From positions 1-5,695 of the forward strand of contig RFJE01000197.1 in the NCBI GenBank assembly GCA_003695005.1: 5,695 bases of DNA. The letters run 5' to 3'. Below, piece after piece: positions 1-5,695 of the stretch; the stretch's first letter is position 1, and the number at the start of each line of letters is the position of its first letter. Source of the DNA: Candidatus Hydrogenedentota bacterium (lineage in GTDB: Bacteria; Spirochaetota; Leptospiria; Turneriellales; J094). Position numbers and translations under genes: made by a program. Under the pieces are notes generated by a model, which was not told the DNA's origin, searched no databases, and saw nothing but the letters and a program-made list of their open reading frames with translations.

Positions 1-15
1 AAGAATCCTCATCAT
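1..15 (-). CDS. Start of a further gene downstream of murF (partial, 5 codons)
   Basis: Reading leftward, two adjacent in-frame ATG codons (15-13 and 12-10) are followed by AGG ATT CTT, giving M-M-R-I-L or M-R-I-L before the window ends. A TGGA sequence lies 5 nt upstream of the first ATG, a better ribosome site than most genes here have. The gap from the murF stop is only 13 bp, so the gene would be the fifth member of the same operon. In many bacteria mraY or another dcw-cluster gene follows murF, but five residues cannot identify the product. The start is inferred from position, spacing and the ribosome site only. Confidence 0.35.
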
Positions 16-28
16 CTATATCCAGGAC

Positions 29-1408
29 TTAAGCTTCGTTATTAAAGAAAGGTAGCCAGGATTCAATTTTAATGCCACGAGATGCTTTTAATAGCACATG
101 AGCAGGTAATGTTAATTCTTGTTTCCAAGCTTTAAAAATCGATTCACGATCTTTTTCTTCTATGTCTACTAAAAACAAATGTTGATTTCCATATCCTTTG
201 GCAAAAGCTTCTCTTGCTTCTTGCGACCCTTCAAAAAGGACAGGCTTAAAATGAGCGGCTCTTACTATACGGCCAAGTTCTTCGTGCATGGCTTTTGATT
301 GCTTCCCTAACTCTAGCATTTCCCCAAGAATGGCCGCTAAAGATTCGGTTTTGTTTGTAATGGCTAACAAGGTTTCTATTGCAGCACGAAAAGAATTTAA
401 GTTTGCATTGTAAGAGTCATCCCAAAGGGTAATTTGCTTTTCCATTTCTTTTTTTATCATCCTGCCGGCAGGGGGTTGAAATTCTCGCATTCCTAAAAAA
501 AGCTGTTCCGGATTCCAACGGATAAAATCATATTGTTCGGAAGCAAGTTTTACGGTAGCTAAAGCCAATAGAAAATTTTGCATTTGGTGTTTGCCTAAAA
601 TCGGTAGTAAATACCGTTTGCCTTTGTAAATGAGTTCTGTACCCTGTTTTTTATGATCCTGTATAGTGTTAAACTGAATCTGATTTTGGAAAAAAGCATT
701 ATCCACGACAATGGCTGCAGGAAAGAGATCTTTGGCATAGGATTGTAATGCAGGGGGAATAATCAAATTGCCCTGTAAACTTTTTGTAATAGAAAACTTC
801 TCTTCGATAATTTCTTGGAAACTATGGAAGTTTCCAATGTGGCCTTCCGCGATGCTTGTAATAATAGCAAAGTGTGGTTGGATAATTTTGGATAAAACAG
901 CAATTTCTCCTTTCCGATTCATACCGGCTTCACAAATAAGCACTTTTGTGTTTTGATTCGCCGATAATATGGTATAAGGAACGCCATAAAAATTATTTAA
1001 ATTTTTTTCTGTGGCATGTACAGAAGAAGGATTCTCTACAGCATGCTGAAATAAAAAACGCAGGAATTCTTTTGTGGAAGTTTTGCCATTTGTTCCGGTT
1101 ACAGCGATGCGAATGGCATTTAAGGACTTTGCTTTTTCATAAGCTAATTTTTGTAAAAATTGTAAGGTATCCTCGACATGAATTACCTGTGTATTGTCTG
1201 AATCGGGGATTGGTTTACAGACAATAATGCCGGCAGGTTTTTTTAAAAGAACTTCCGGAATAAACTCATGAGCATCATACTTTTCGCCTACAAGGCAAAG
1301 AAAAAAATCTCCTGCCTGCACCTTCCGAGAATCTAAACTTAAATTTTGAAGTGTGATGTCATTGCCGGAAACAGGTTTTAAAGAGATATTAAGGTTTTCG
1401 AATCTCAT
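29..1408 (-). CDS. murF: UDP-N-acetylmuramoyl-tripeptide--D-alanyl-D-alanine ligase MurF
   Basis: This cytoplasmic ATP-dependent ligase adds D-Ala-D-Ala to UDP-MurNAc-tripeptide, the last soluble step before the lipid-linked stages of peptidoglycan synthesis. The 459 residues are a normal MurF length and all three Mur-ligase domains are present. The N-terminal substrate domain has LDSRKVQAGDFF (25-36). The central ATPase domain has the P-loop TGTNGKTSTKE (104-114), the MurF-typical NLNNFYGVP (136-144), EAGMNRKGEI (160-169) and His190. The LGKHQMQNFLLALA stretch is at 271-284. The C-terminal domain has PPAGRM (312-317), DDSYNAN (330-336), ILGEMLELG (360-368) and SRGIKIE (443-449). Small departures from the usual family wording are Leu337 after NAN (commonly Pro) and AEGH at 187-190. 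Its ATG overlaps the murE stop as ATGA, with no Shine-Dalgarno sequence, so translation is probably coupled to murE. The start is well set by this overlap. Confidence 0.96.
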   Translation of the reverse strand: MRFENLNISLKPVSGNDITLQNLSLDSRKVQAGDFFLCLVGEKYDAHEFIPEVLLKKPAGIIVCKPIPDSDNTQVIHVEDTLQFLQKLAYEKAKSLNAIRIAVTGTNGKTSTKEFLRFLFQHAVENPSSVHATEKNLNNFYGVPYTILSANQNTKVLICEAGMNRKGEIAVLSKIIQPHFAIITSIAEGHIGNFHSFQEIIEEKFSITKSLQGNLIIPPALQSYAKDLFPAAIVVDNAFFQNQIQFNTIQDHKKQGTELIYKGKRYLLPILGKHQMQNFLLALATVKLASEQYDFIRWNPEQLFLGMREFQPPAGRMIKKEMEKQITLWDDSYNANLNSFRAAIETLLAITNKTESLAAILGEMLELGKQSKAMHEELGRIVRAAHFKPVLFEGSQEAREAFAKGYGNQHLFLVDIEEKDRESIFKAWKQELTLPAHVLLKASRGIKIESWLPFFNNEA

Positions 1409-2928
1409 TTGTTATCGTACTTCATGCTGGCTAGTAGTTTTGTAGCAACTTCTTTATCGGAAAAATGAATTGTTTTATCTTTTAAAATTTGGTAATTTTC
1501 ATGACCTTTGCCGGCAATCACTAAAACTTCCTGTGGCCCGAGCAAAGTTAAGCCCGTATGAATGGCTTTATCTCGTTCAAACACCACAATAAAATTCGAA
1601 CCTTTCATTTCTTGTTTAATATCATTCACAATACTTTGCGGGTCTTCGTTACGGGGATTGTCATTTGTAATGATAGTGAAATCGGCCATGCGGTTGGCAA
1701 TTCGACCCATTAAAGGTCTTTTTTCTTTATCGCGATTGCCCCCACAGCCAAAAACAAGGATGATTCGGATAGGATTTAATTCAGCAACAGTTTCTAGTAA
1801 ATTTTGCAGTGCATCCGGTGTGTGCGCATAATCAATGACAATATGACGACCTTGCGGTCCTTTTATCACTTCCATGCGACCTTCCGGTGCAGACAGTTTT
1901 TGCATATAAGGTAAAATTTCATCGGCTTCGAATCCTAAAAGAAGAAGCGCTAAAAAAGCAAAGGCAAAATTCTCTAAATTAAATCGCCCTAAAAGTGACG
2001 TTTTTAACTTGTATGTTTTTTGTGCCCAGATAAGAAGAGCTCTATACCCATTCCACGAAGGTCGTATTTGCGTAAGTTTAGCATCTCCCTCTTCTCCTAC
2101 AGTAATTACAGGAAAAGGGGGGGATAAACTTTTTATTTCCTTCGCGAGCCGTTTCCCATACGAAGTATCCGTACCAATAATAGCTCCATAAACTGCTTTT
2201 GGATACTTACGGGCAATTTCGAGCAATCTTAAAAAAAGAATTTTTTTTGCTTCATAGTAAGATTCCATATCTTCGTGATAGTCTAAATGGTCTTGTGTTA
2301 AGTTTGTAAAAATGCCTAAATTAAATTCCACACCTTCTAAACGACCCTGCCATAATCCATGGCTACTTGCTTCTAAAATAGCATAAACGGCTTTTTTCTT
2401 AAGGGATTTTTCCAACAATTGGTGCATAGAAATGACATCGGGGGTAGTTAAGCCTAAATCTTTTTTTTCCCGCCCTAAAGAAAATCCTAATGTTCCAATG
2501 TATGCAGTCTTTTGTTTAAGTTTTTCTAGGGTTTGTTGTAAAAAAAGAGCTGTGGTTGTTTTCCCATTTGTTCCTGTAATGCCAATGACCTCTAAACTTT
2601 TCGAAGGGTCTCCTAATAAAAAACTAATTGTCTGACCTGCAATTTTCCGAAAGTGTAAGCCAAAAAAAATTGGCAAATTCGAAGAAAACCTATCATCCTC
2701 TAAAATTTCTTTTTTGTGACGAATATCTACAAAAACTGCAGAAGCCCCTTTTTCAAGCGCCTCAAATAAAAAATCTTTTCCTGATACATGCGTGCCGTCA
2801 TACGCAAAAAAAGCAGAACCTTTGCTTACTTTACGACTATCTAATACAGGCTTTTTAATTTCCACACTACTTTTTTTAAAACTTGTATCCCAACCTAGTC
2901 GTAACCATTGAGCTCGGCGAAAAATCAT
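1405..2928 (-). CDS. murE: UDP-N-acetylmuramoyl-L-alanyl-D-glutamate--2,6-diaminopimelate ligase MurE
   Basis: This cytoplasmic ligase joins meso-diaminopimelate to UDP-MurNAc-L-Ala-D-Glu using ATP. From the ATG at 2928 it is 507 aa, a typical length. In order: LDSRKVSKG (about 29-37), P-loop GTNGKTT (about 119-125), TTPDV (about 160), EASSHGL (about 185-191), TNLTQDHLDYH (about 207-217), YYEAKK with the lysine expected to be carbamylated (about 227), LLGRFNLEN (about 311), APEGRMEVI (about 346), DYAHTPDAL (about 365), GCGGNRDKEKRP (about 393), DNPRNEDP (about 422) and GKGHE (about 472). DNPR is the known signature of meso-DAP rather than L-Lys enzymes. An in-frame GTG at 2949 would add seven residues. 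I prefer the ATG because it forms an ATGA overlap with the upstream acetyltransferase stop, the same junction type as the operon's two other overlaps. Confidence 0.96.
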   Translation of the reverse strand: MIFRRAQWLRLGWDTSFKKSSVEIKKPVLDSRKVSKGSAFFAYDGTHVSGKDFLFEALEKGASAVFVDIRHKKEILEDDRFSSNLPIFFGLHFRKIAGQTISFLLGDPSKSLEVIGITGTNGKTTTALFLQQTLEKLKQKTAYIGTLGFSLGREKKDLGLTTPDVISMHQLLEKSLKKKAVYAILEASSHGLWQGRLEGVEFNLGIFTNLTQDHLDYHEDMESYYEAKKILFLRLLEIARKYPKAVYGAIIGTDTSYGKRLAKEIKSLSPPFPVITVGEEGDAKLTQIRPSWNGYRALLIWAQKTYKLKTSLLGRFNLENFAFAFLALLLLGFEADEILPYMQKLSAPEGRMEVIKGPQGRHIVIDYAHTPDALQNLLETVAELNPIRIILVFGCGGNRDKEKRPLMGRIANRMADFTIITNDNPRNEDPQSIVNDIKQEMKGSNFIVVFERDKAIHTGLTLLGPQEVLVIAGKGHENYQILKDKTIHFSDKEVATKLLASMKYDNK

Positions 2929-3365
2929 GGATGCCACACCATTTCCCACGCATGAGATTGATTGGAATAATAAAAAAGCCGCTTGCGATTGAATGAAAAA
3001 TCATGTTTTAAGTATATTTGTATAGCAGAATGATTGAATTCTTCCACTTCTAAAAAAATTGTTTTTTTAAGCTTTTGTAATTCTTTTAAAAGGAAGCTCG
3101 CACAACCTTTTCGGCGATACGGCTTTAGAATTCCAATTTTTAATAAATCAATATGATCCATTTGGATGCATAGGCAAAACCCTGCTACTTGGTTGTGATA
3201 GAAAACTTCGAGAATAATGTAATTTGGATTTTGTAAATAACTGTTCCACTCTGCTTTTGTAAAGACGCCGTGTATGCTGTCTTTAAATATTTCATTATCG
3301 AGATGGTGTAACATATATGGCGATTTAGCGCTTTGTACAGCTACTTCTGCTAAAACTTGATTCAT
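2925..3365 (-). CDS. GNAT-family N-acetyltransferase, RimI-like
   Basis: A single-domain acetyl-CoA-dependent acetyltransferase of 146 aa, the size of RimI, which acetylates the N-terminal alanine of ribosomal protein S18. The acetyl-CoA pyrophosphate loop is RRKGCA (84-89), matching the R/Q-x-x-G-x-G/A pattern, preceded by the beta strand LLKIGILKPY. The C-terminal half has FLEVEEFN (104-111), Ala114 and Tyr118, the RimI-type LEV..N..A...Y arrangement. Glu106 and Tyr118 are 12 residues apart, the spacing of the proposed catalytic Glu103/Tyr115 pair of Salmonella RimI as I recall it. The usual GF after the tyrosine helix is DF (122-123). The N-terminal half is less typical, and no tsaB or tsaD neighbour is seen, so the substrate is not proven. 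Its ATG overlaps the stop of the Fe-S gene and its TGA overlaps the murE start. It has no membrane segment or signal peptide. Confidence 0.85.
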   Translation of the reverse strand: MNQVLAEVAVQSAKSPYMLHHLDNEIFKDSIHGVFTKAEWNSYLQNPNYIILEVFYHNQVAGFCLCIQMDHIDLLKIGILKPYRRKGCASFLLKELQKLKKTIFLEVEEFNHSAIQIYLKHDFSFNRKRLFYYSNQSHAWEMVWHP

Positions 3366-4402
3366 TTTACTGAAAGAAACTCGCCTAAATAACGTACTTT
3401 CCTTTTAACATGTTTTGGTTTCCCTTTCGACATTTGTAAGGTGTCCCAAAATCGTGTGCAAATTAAATCGCCTTTGCGAGCAATGACTTCATCCCATTTT
3501 TTTTGAATCATTCGTTGGTGCGCGCTAGGAAATAAAAAGGAAAATATGGCACTGTCGCTCGCAGGGTTTTGTTTTTCCATGCTTGGATACGATGGCACTT
3601 GTGCTGCATACGATTTCTCGTGTTTAGTATAAGCTTCCTTTAGCTTGCGATTTTCATAAGAAGAAAATAAAAGCTGAAAATTACTTATTTCAAGATGTGG
3701 CAATTCTTCATGCCATAGAGATTGTGCTTGCGAATTTTTTACCACATCTAAAATAGATGGTAATTCTTCTAATGCCCACGCCAGTGCAGGATCTTGACAG
3801 ACATAAAAAGCAGTCTTTCCCGTTAAGTTAGCAAGTTGCTTTTTAGCATCATCCCATAAGCCTAATTCATAAAGCTCTAAAGTATGAAGCGATTCCGGAA
3901 ACATGCTAATCATATCCGGATACTTGGCTTGCAAAAATTCATAAGCTTTTACGACAACAGACGGCTTATGTACAATGGCATGCGCATCGGGAATAAAAAC
4001 TCGGCTTCCTTCGGGAATTTCCTGCAAAGAAAGCGCATTGATTTTTTTGGCTACCTTTGGCCAGTGGCTTAAAATTTCATCACGCTCTATTTTTAAGGCT
4101 TCCTGCCCTTTCTGCACAAAAGACGAAGTCGGAAACTGATGTCTTCCCGAAATTAAAGCTTCGCTTACCGGAATCCCATGAATACAATGCGTTGTACAAA
4201 GATTACAATTCGTGCAATACCAAAGTAATTCTCGCCATTCATTTTCTGCCGCTTTCCCCTGTGCGAGTTTTCCAAGCGCAGTCATTTTCATAAACGGGGT
4301 ATAAATTTCGTTTTTTTCTGCTTCTGCCACCGGACAAGAAAAGCGGCACATGTTCATACAAAACCGGCAGGTTTCCGTATATTCCAATATGGACTTTTTC
4401 AT
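3362..4402 (-). CDS. 4Fe-4S dicluster (HdrC/GlcF-like) iron-sulfur protein
   Basis: The N-terminal third is a two-cluster ferredoxin module. Numbered from the ATG at 4402 (346 aa), Cys12, 15, 19 and 23 form C-x2-C-x3-C-x3-CP, and Cys63, 66, 69 and 73 form C-x2-C-x2-C-x3-C. Between them lies a TPFMKM segment. This layout resembles the electron-transfer subunits of heterodisulfide-reductase and glycolate-oxidase type complexes. The remaining 250 or so residues look soluble and have only two cysteines that I find (in YVCQDP and LICTRF), so the paired CCG domains of HdrB/GlcF are absent or degenerate. No flavin or catalytic motif is recognisable, so an electron carrier or redox subunit is only an inference. 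An in-frame ATG at 4456 would add 18 residues (long form 364 aa). I prefer 4402 because the extra segment looks unlike a domain start and the divergent spacer would shrink to 53 bp; neither start has a Shine-Dalgarno sequence. Its stop overlaps the acetyltransferase start as ATGA. Confidence 0.82.
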   Translation of the reverse strand: MKKSILEYTETCRFCMNMCRFSCPVAEAEKNEIYTPFMKMTALGKLAQGKAAENEWRELLWYCTNCNLCTTHCIHGIPVSEALISGRHQFPTSSFVQKGQEALKIERDEILSHWPKVAKKINALSLQEIPEGSRVFIPDAHAIVHKPSVVVKAYEFLQAKYPDMISMFPESLHTLELYELGLWDDAKKQLANLTGKTAFYVCQDPALAWALEELPSILDVVKNSQAQSLWHEELPHLEISNFQLLFSSYENRKLKEAYTKHEKSYAAQVPSYPSMEKQNPASDSAIFSFLFPSAHQRMIQKKWDEVIARKGDLICTRFWDTLQMSKGKPKHVKRKVRYLGEFLSVK

Positions 4403-4509
4403 GTTTCTTTTTTGAAAGTGGATTGGTTTCGTCAACGGAATTAAACATTGATACATGCTGGTACTGCAGGAAGACTTGACAATGTATAAGCAGCTTACAC
4501 TTCTTCGCT
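4403..4509. promoter_or_regulatory. Divergent intergenic region, candidate promoters for both units
   Basis: Both transcription units must start from this short interval, since the genes on either side point away from each other. On the plus strand a perfect TTGACA (4476-4481) is seen, but the best -10-like hexamers are badly spaced: TATAAG (4485-4490) is only 3 bp away and TACACT (4496-4501) is 14 bp away. If TACACT were used, the mRNA would begin almost at the ATG at 4510, giving a nearly leaderless message. On the minus strand a TTTAAT (4445-4440) could be a -10 for the Fe-S gene if that gene starts at 4402, but no good -35 precedes it. The location is well supported; the individual hexamers are weak. 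Confidence 0.35.
4441..4489. repeat. Imperfect inverted repeat in the divergent region (possible operator)
   Basis: TTAAACATTG (4441-4450) and CAATGTATAA (4480-4489) are reverse complements at 9 of 10 positions, separated by 29 bp. The right arm covers the TATAAG hexamer and overlaps the end of the TTGACA hexamer. A CTGCAG palindrome (4464-4469) lies near the centre. The arrangement could bind a dimeric regulator or be chance: in AT-rich DNA of this length a 9/10 match of this kind is not very rare. No regulator gene is present in the window. Confidence 0.3.
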
Positions 4510-5439
4510 ATGATTGAGGTAAAAAACCTTACCCGAAAATTTGGTGATGTAGTGGCAGTAAATCATTTTTCCTTTCGTGTAGAAAAAAACGAAGTTGTTG
4601 CATTATTAGGGCTCAATGGTGCAGGCAAAACAACGACATTACGCATGTTAACCGGATATTTATCCCCTACTGAAGGGAGTATTACCATTGATGGCTTTTC
4701 TAGTGAGTCGGATCCGCTAGAAATCAAAAAAAGAATTGGCTACTTACCCGAAAAACCTGCTTTTTATCCACAAGCAACGGTTCGAGAATTTCTAACTTAT
4801 TTTTATAGATTGCGCAAAAATACACGAGATAACGAAACAGACGCTGTTCAGTTGGCGATGGAGAAAACAGACTTAACGGATCGTGCGGATCAAAAAGTAG
4901 GTACTTTATCTGCGGGATATAAAAAAAGAGTTGGAATTGCGCAGGCCATTGTTCATTCACCAAAAATTTTAATTTTAGATGAGCCAATCACCGATTTAGA
5001 TCCCCTTCAAATTGTAGAAATTCGAGAGCTTATTAAAGAGTTAAAAAAAGAACACACCATTTTGCTGTCGAGTCATATTTTATCAGAAGTTGGTCAAGTA
5101 GCCGATAGATACCTTTTTTTAAGGGAAGGTGTTTTAGTGGCAGAAGAAACCCAACAGAGCTTGCACGACAAGGTTCACTCTGTACAAAAGTATAAACTCA
5201 AAGTAGAAGCCAAAAAAGAACCCATAGACTTGTACGAAAAATTAAAAGAAGTAGCCATCTCGGTAGAAAGCAAGGCTTTAGAAAATAATGTTTATGAGTT
5301 TATTTTAGAGGCAAAAGAAGATATTCGTCCGAAAGTTGGTAAGTTTGTATTAGAAAGTGCATATAACTTATTAGCATTAGAAACCGAAGGTCAGGATTTA
5401 GAAAAATACTTTTTACAAATTACGAGTAATGCTTCCTAG
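4510..5439 (+). CDS. ABC transporter ATP-binding protein (GldA/NatA/CcmA type)
   Basis: A 309-aa ATPase subunit that would act at the inner face of the cytoplasmic membrane with a separate permease. Motifs in order: Walker A GLNGAGKTT (34-42), IGYLPEKPAFYP (76-87) where the Q-loop glutamine is replaced by Glu81, signature LSAGYKKRV (133-141) in place of LSGGQ, Walker B ILILDEP (153-159), D-loop TDLDP (161-165) and the H-loop SSHIL with His188. The LPE and LS-x-GY wording is typical of the GldA-like subgroup of ABC-2-type exporters. Residues from about 210 to 309 are a charged C-terminal extension with no transmembrane segment. The start is fixed: reading upstream in frame, a TGA at 4477-4479 is reached with no ATG, GTG or TTG between. 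No Shine-Dalgarno sequence precedes it. The substrate cannot be told, and no permease is in view. The gene overlaps the next one by 11 bp. Confidence 0.93.
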   Translation: MIEVKNLTRKFGDVVAVNHFSFRVEKNEVVALLGLNGAGKTTTLRMLTGYLSPTEGSITIDGFSSESDPLEIKKRIGYLPEKPAFYPQATVREFLTYFYRLRKNTRDNETDAVQLAMEKTDLTDRADQKVGTLSAGYKKRVGIAQAIVHSPKILILDEPITDLDPLQIVEIRELIKELKKEHTILLSSHILSEVGQVADRYLFLREGVLVAEETQQSLHDKVHSVQKYKLKVEAKKEPIDLYEKLKEVAISVESKALENNVYEFILEAKEDIRPKVGKFVLESAYNLLALETEGQDLEKYFLQITSNAS

Positions 5440-5695
5440 ATTTACTTTCTTCGTATTCTTTCTTTTTTTTGCATGCCAGAAAAAAGAAATTTTATACAGG
5501 CCAGAGCCACCTGTCAAAGATAATCTTTGGCTTAACGAAAACACTTTGCAGATATTAGTGATAGGAAATCCCCCCAAGGAAAAAATGCCTGCTGTTTATA
5601 GGAGAGAAAAAGCATGCAGCAATGCAAAAGGAAATATCATCCCCCACTTAACAAGTTTGTATGCAAAAGCAAACACAGCGCAAGTTCAAACGAAA
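5429..5695 (+). CDS. Putative lipoprotein, partial (3' end beyond window)
   Basis: An open frame of 89 codons starts at the ATG overlapping the last codons of the ABC ATPase (ATGCTTCCTAG, 11 bp) and runs to the window edge without a stop. It begins MLPRFTFFVFFLFFACQKKE: one early arginine, a hydrophobic core of about ten residues rich in Phe, then Cys16 followed by polar residues. LFFAC is a loose lipobox of the sort tolerated in spirochaetes, so export and N-terminal lipidation are likely. The rest is soluble (NTLQILVIGNPPK, then YRREKACSNAKGN). The latter part faintly recalls LPP20-type lipoproteins, where a strand plus GxG-like turn is followed by an Ala/Lys-rich helix, but this is a guess. 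A GAG just upstream of the ATG is the only ribosome-site hint. The overlap suggests co-translation with the ATPase. Confidence 0.7.
   Translation, partial: MLPRFTFFVFFLFFACQKKEILYRPEPPVKDNLWLNENTLQILVIGNPPKEKMPAVYRREKACSNAKGNIIPHLTSLYAKANTAQVQTK

Noticed and set aside
461..472. Perfect 12-bp palindrome CCTGCCGGCAGG, with related TGCCGGCA-like words elsewhere in murF and murE
   Set aside because: It encodes the conserved Pro-Ala-Gly-Arg of MurF, and the other copies also encode Ala-Gly pairs using GCC GGC. Codon choice explains them without a special site.
768..1227. Plus-strand frames opposite murF (768-956 and 946-1227)
   Set aside because: They lie antisense to well-conserved MurF motifs and show no domain or ribosome site of their own.
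2231..2248. Runs of seven A and eight T inside murE next to the carbamylated-lysine codon, a possible slippage site
   Set aside because: The frame is intact and encodes the conserved YYEAKKILF segment. Similar homopolymer runs are common throughout this AT-rich window, and no alternative product is suggested.
4239..4448. 69-codon minus-strand frame inside the Fe-S gene
   Set aside because: It overlaps the Fe-S coding sequence in another frame and lacks any recognisable motif. The cysteine motifs confirm the other frame.
4724..4987. 87-codon minus-strand frame opposite the ABC ATPase
   Set aside because: It is antisense to the region between the Walker A and Walker B motifs and has no protein-like features. 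It is a shadow of the ATPase gene.
5440..5470. T-rich stretch after the ABC stop as a possible terminator
   Set aside because: There is no GC-rich hairpin before it, and the T-rich run encodes the phenylalanine-rich signal peptide of the overlapping lipoprotein.

Overview
The window is a compact, AT-rich piece of bacterial chromosome with two divergent transcription units. The base composition is fairly even across it, and I see no rRNA, tRNA, CRISPR array, insertion sequence or phage gene. The left unit makes two consecutive cytoplasmic enzymes of peptidoglycan precursor synthesis. The right unit starts with an ABC-transporter ATPase followed by a putative lipoprotein that runs off the end. 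The MurE has the DNPR substrate motif of meso-diaminopimelate enzymes, and the lipoprotein begins with a loose lipobox, so a diderm host is likely. The gene mix (DAP-type MurE, GldA-like ATPase, lipoprotein with a relaxed lipobox, AT-rich DNA) would fit a Leptospira-like spirochaete. Bacteroidota or another diderm lineage cannot be excluded, and the assignment is a guess.

Left unit (minus strand, read from about 4400 down to 1): a 4Fe-4S dicluster protein, a RimI-like GNAT acetyltransferase, murE, murF, and the first five codons of another gene at the left edge. The first four genes are joined by three successive 4-bp ATGA stop/start overlaps (3362-3365, 2925-2928, 1405-1408). This implies one mRNA and translational coupling. 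The edge gene begins 13 bp after the murF stop. MurE adds meso-DAP to UDP-MurNAc-L-Ala-D-Glu, and MurF then adds D-Ala-D-Ala, giving the pentapeptide that MraY uses. The Fe-S and acetyltransferase genes have no obvious role in that pathway; their link is by arrangement only.

Divergent region (4403-4509): about 107 bp if the Fe-S gene starts at 4402, or 53 bp if it starts at 4456. It has isolated promoter-like hexamers and an imperfect inverted repeat, but no convincing promoter.

Right unit (plus strand, 4510 to the end): a GldA/NatA/CcmA-type ATPase, then a small signal-peptide-bearing gene that overlaps its last codons by 11 bp. No permease gene is visible.

I do not see a clearly new system. 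The most notable points are the tight coupling of a redox-type Fe-S protein and an acetyltransferase to murE-murF, the absence of CCG motifs from the C-terminal part of the Fe-S protein, the scarcity of Shine-Dalgarno sequences, and the ATPase-lipoprotein overlap.
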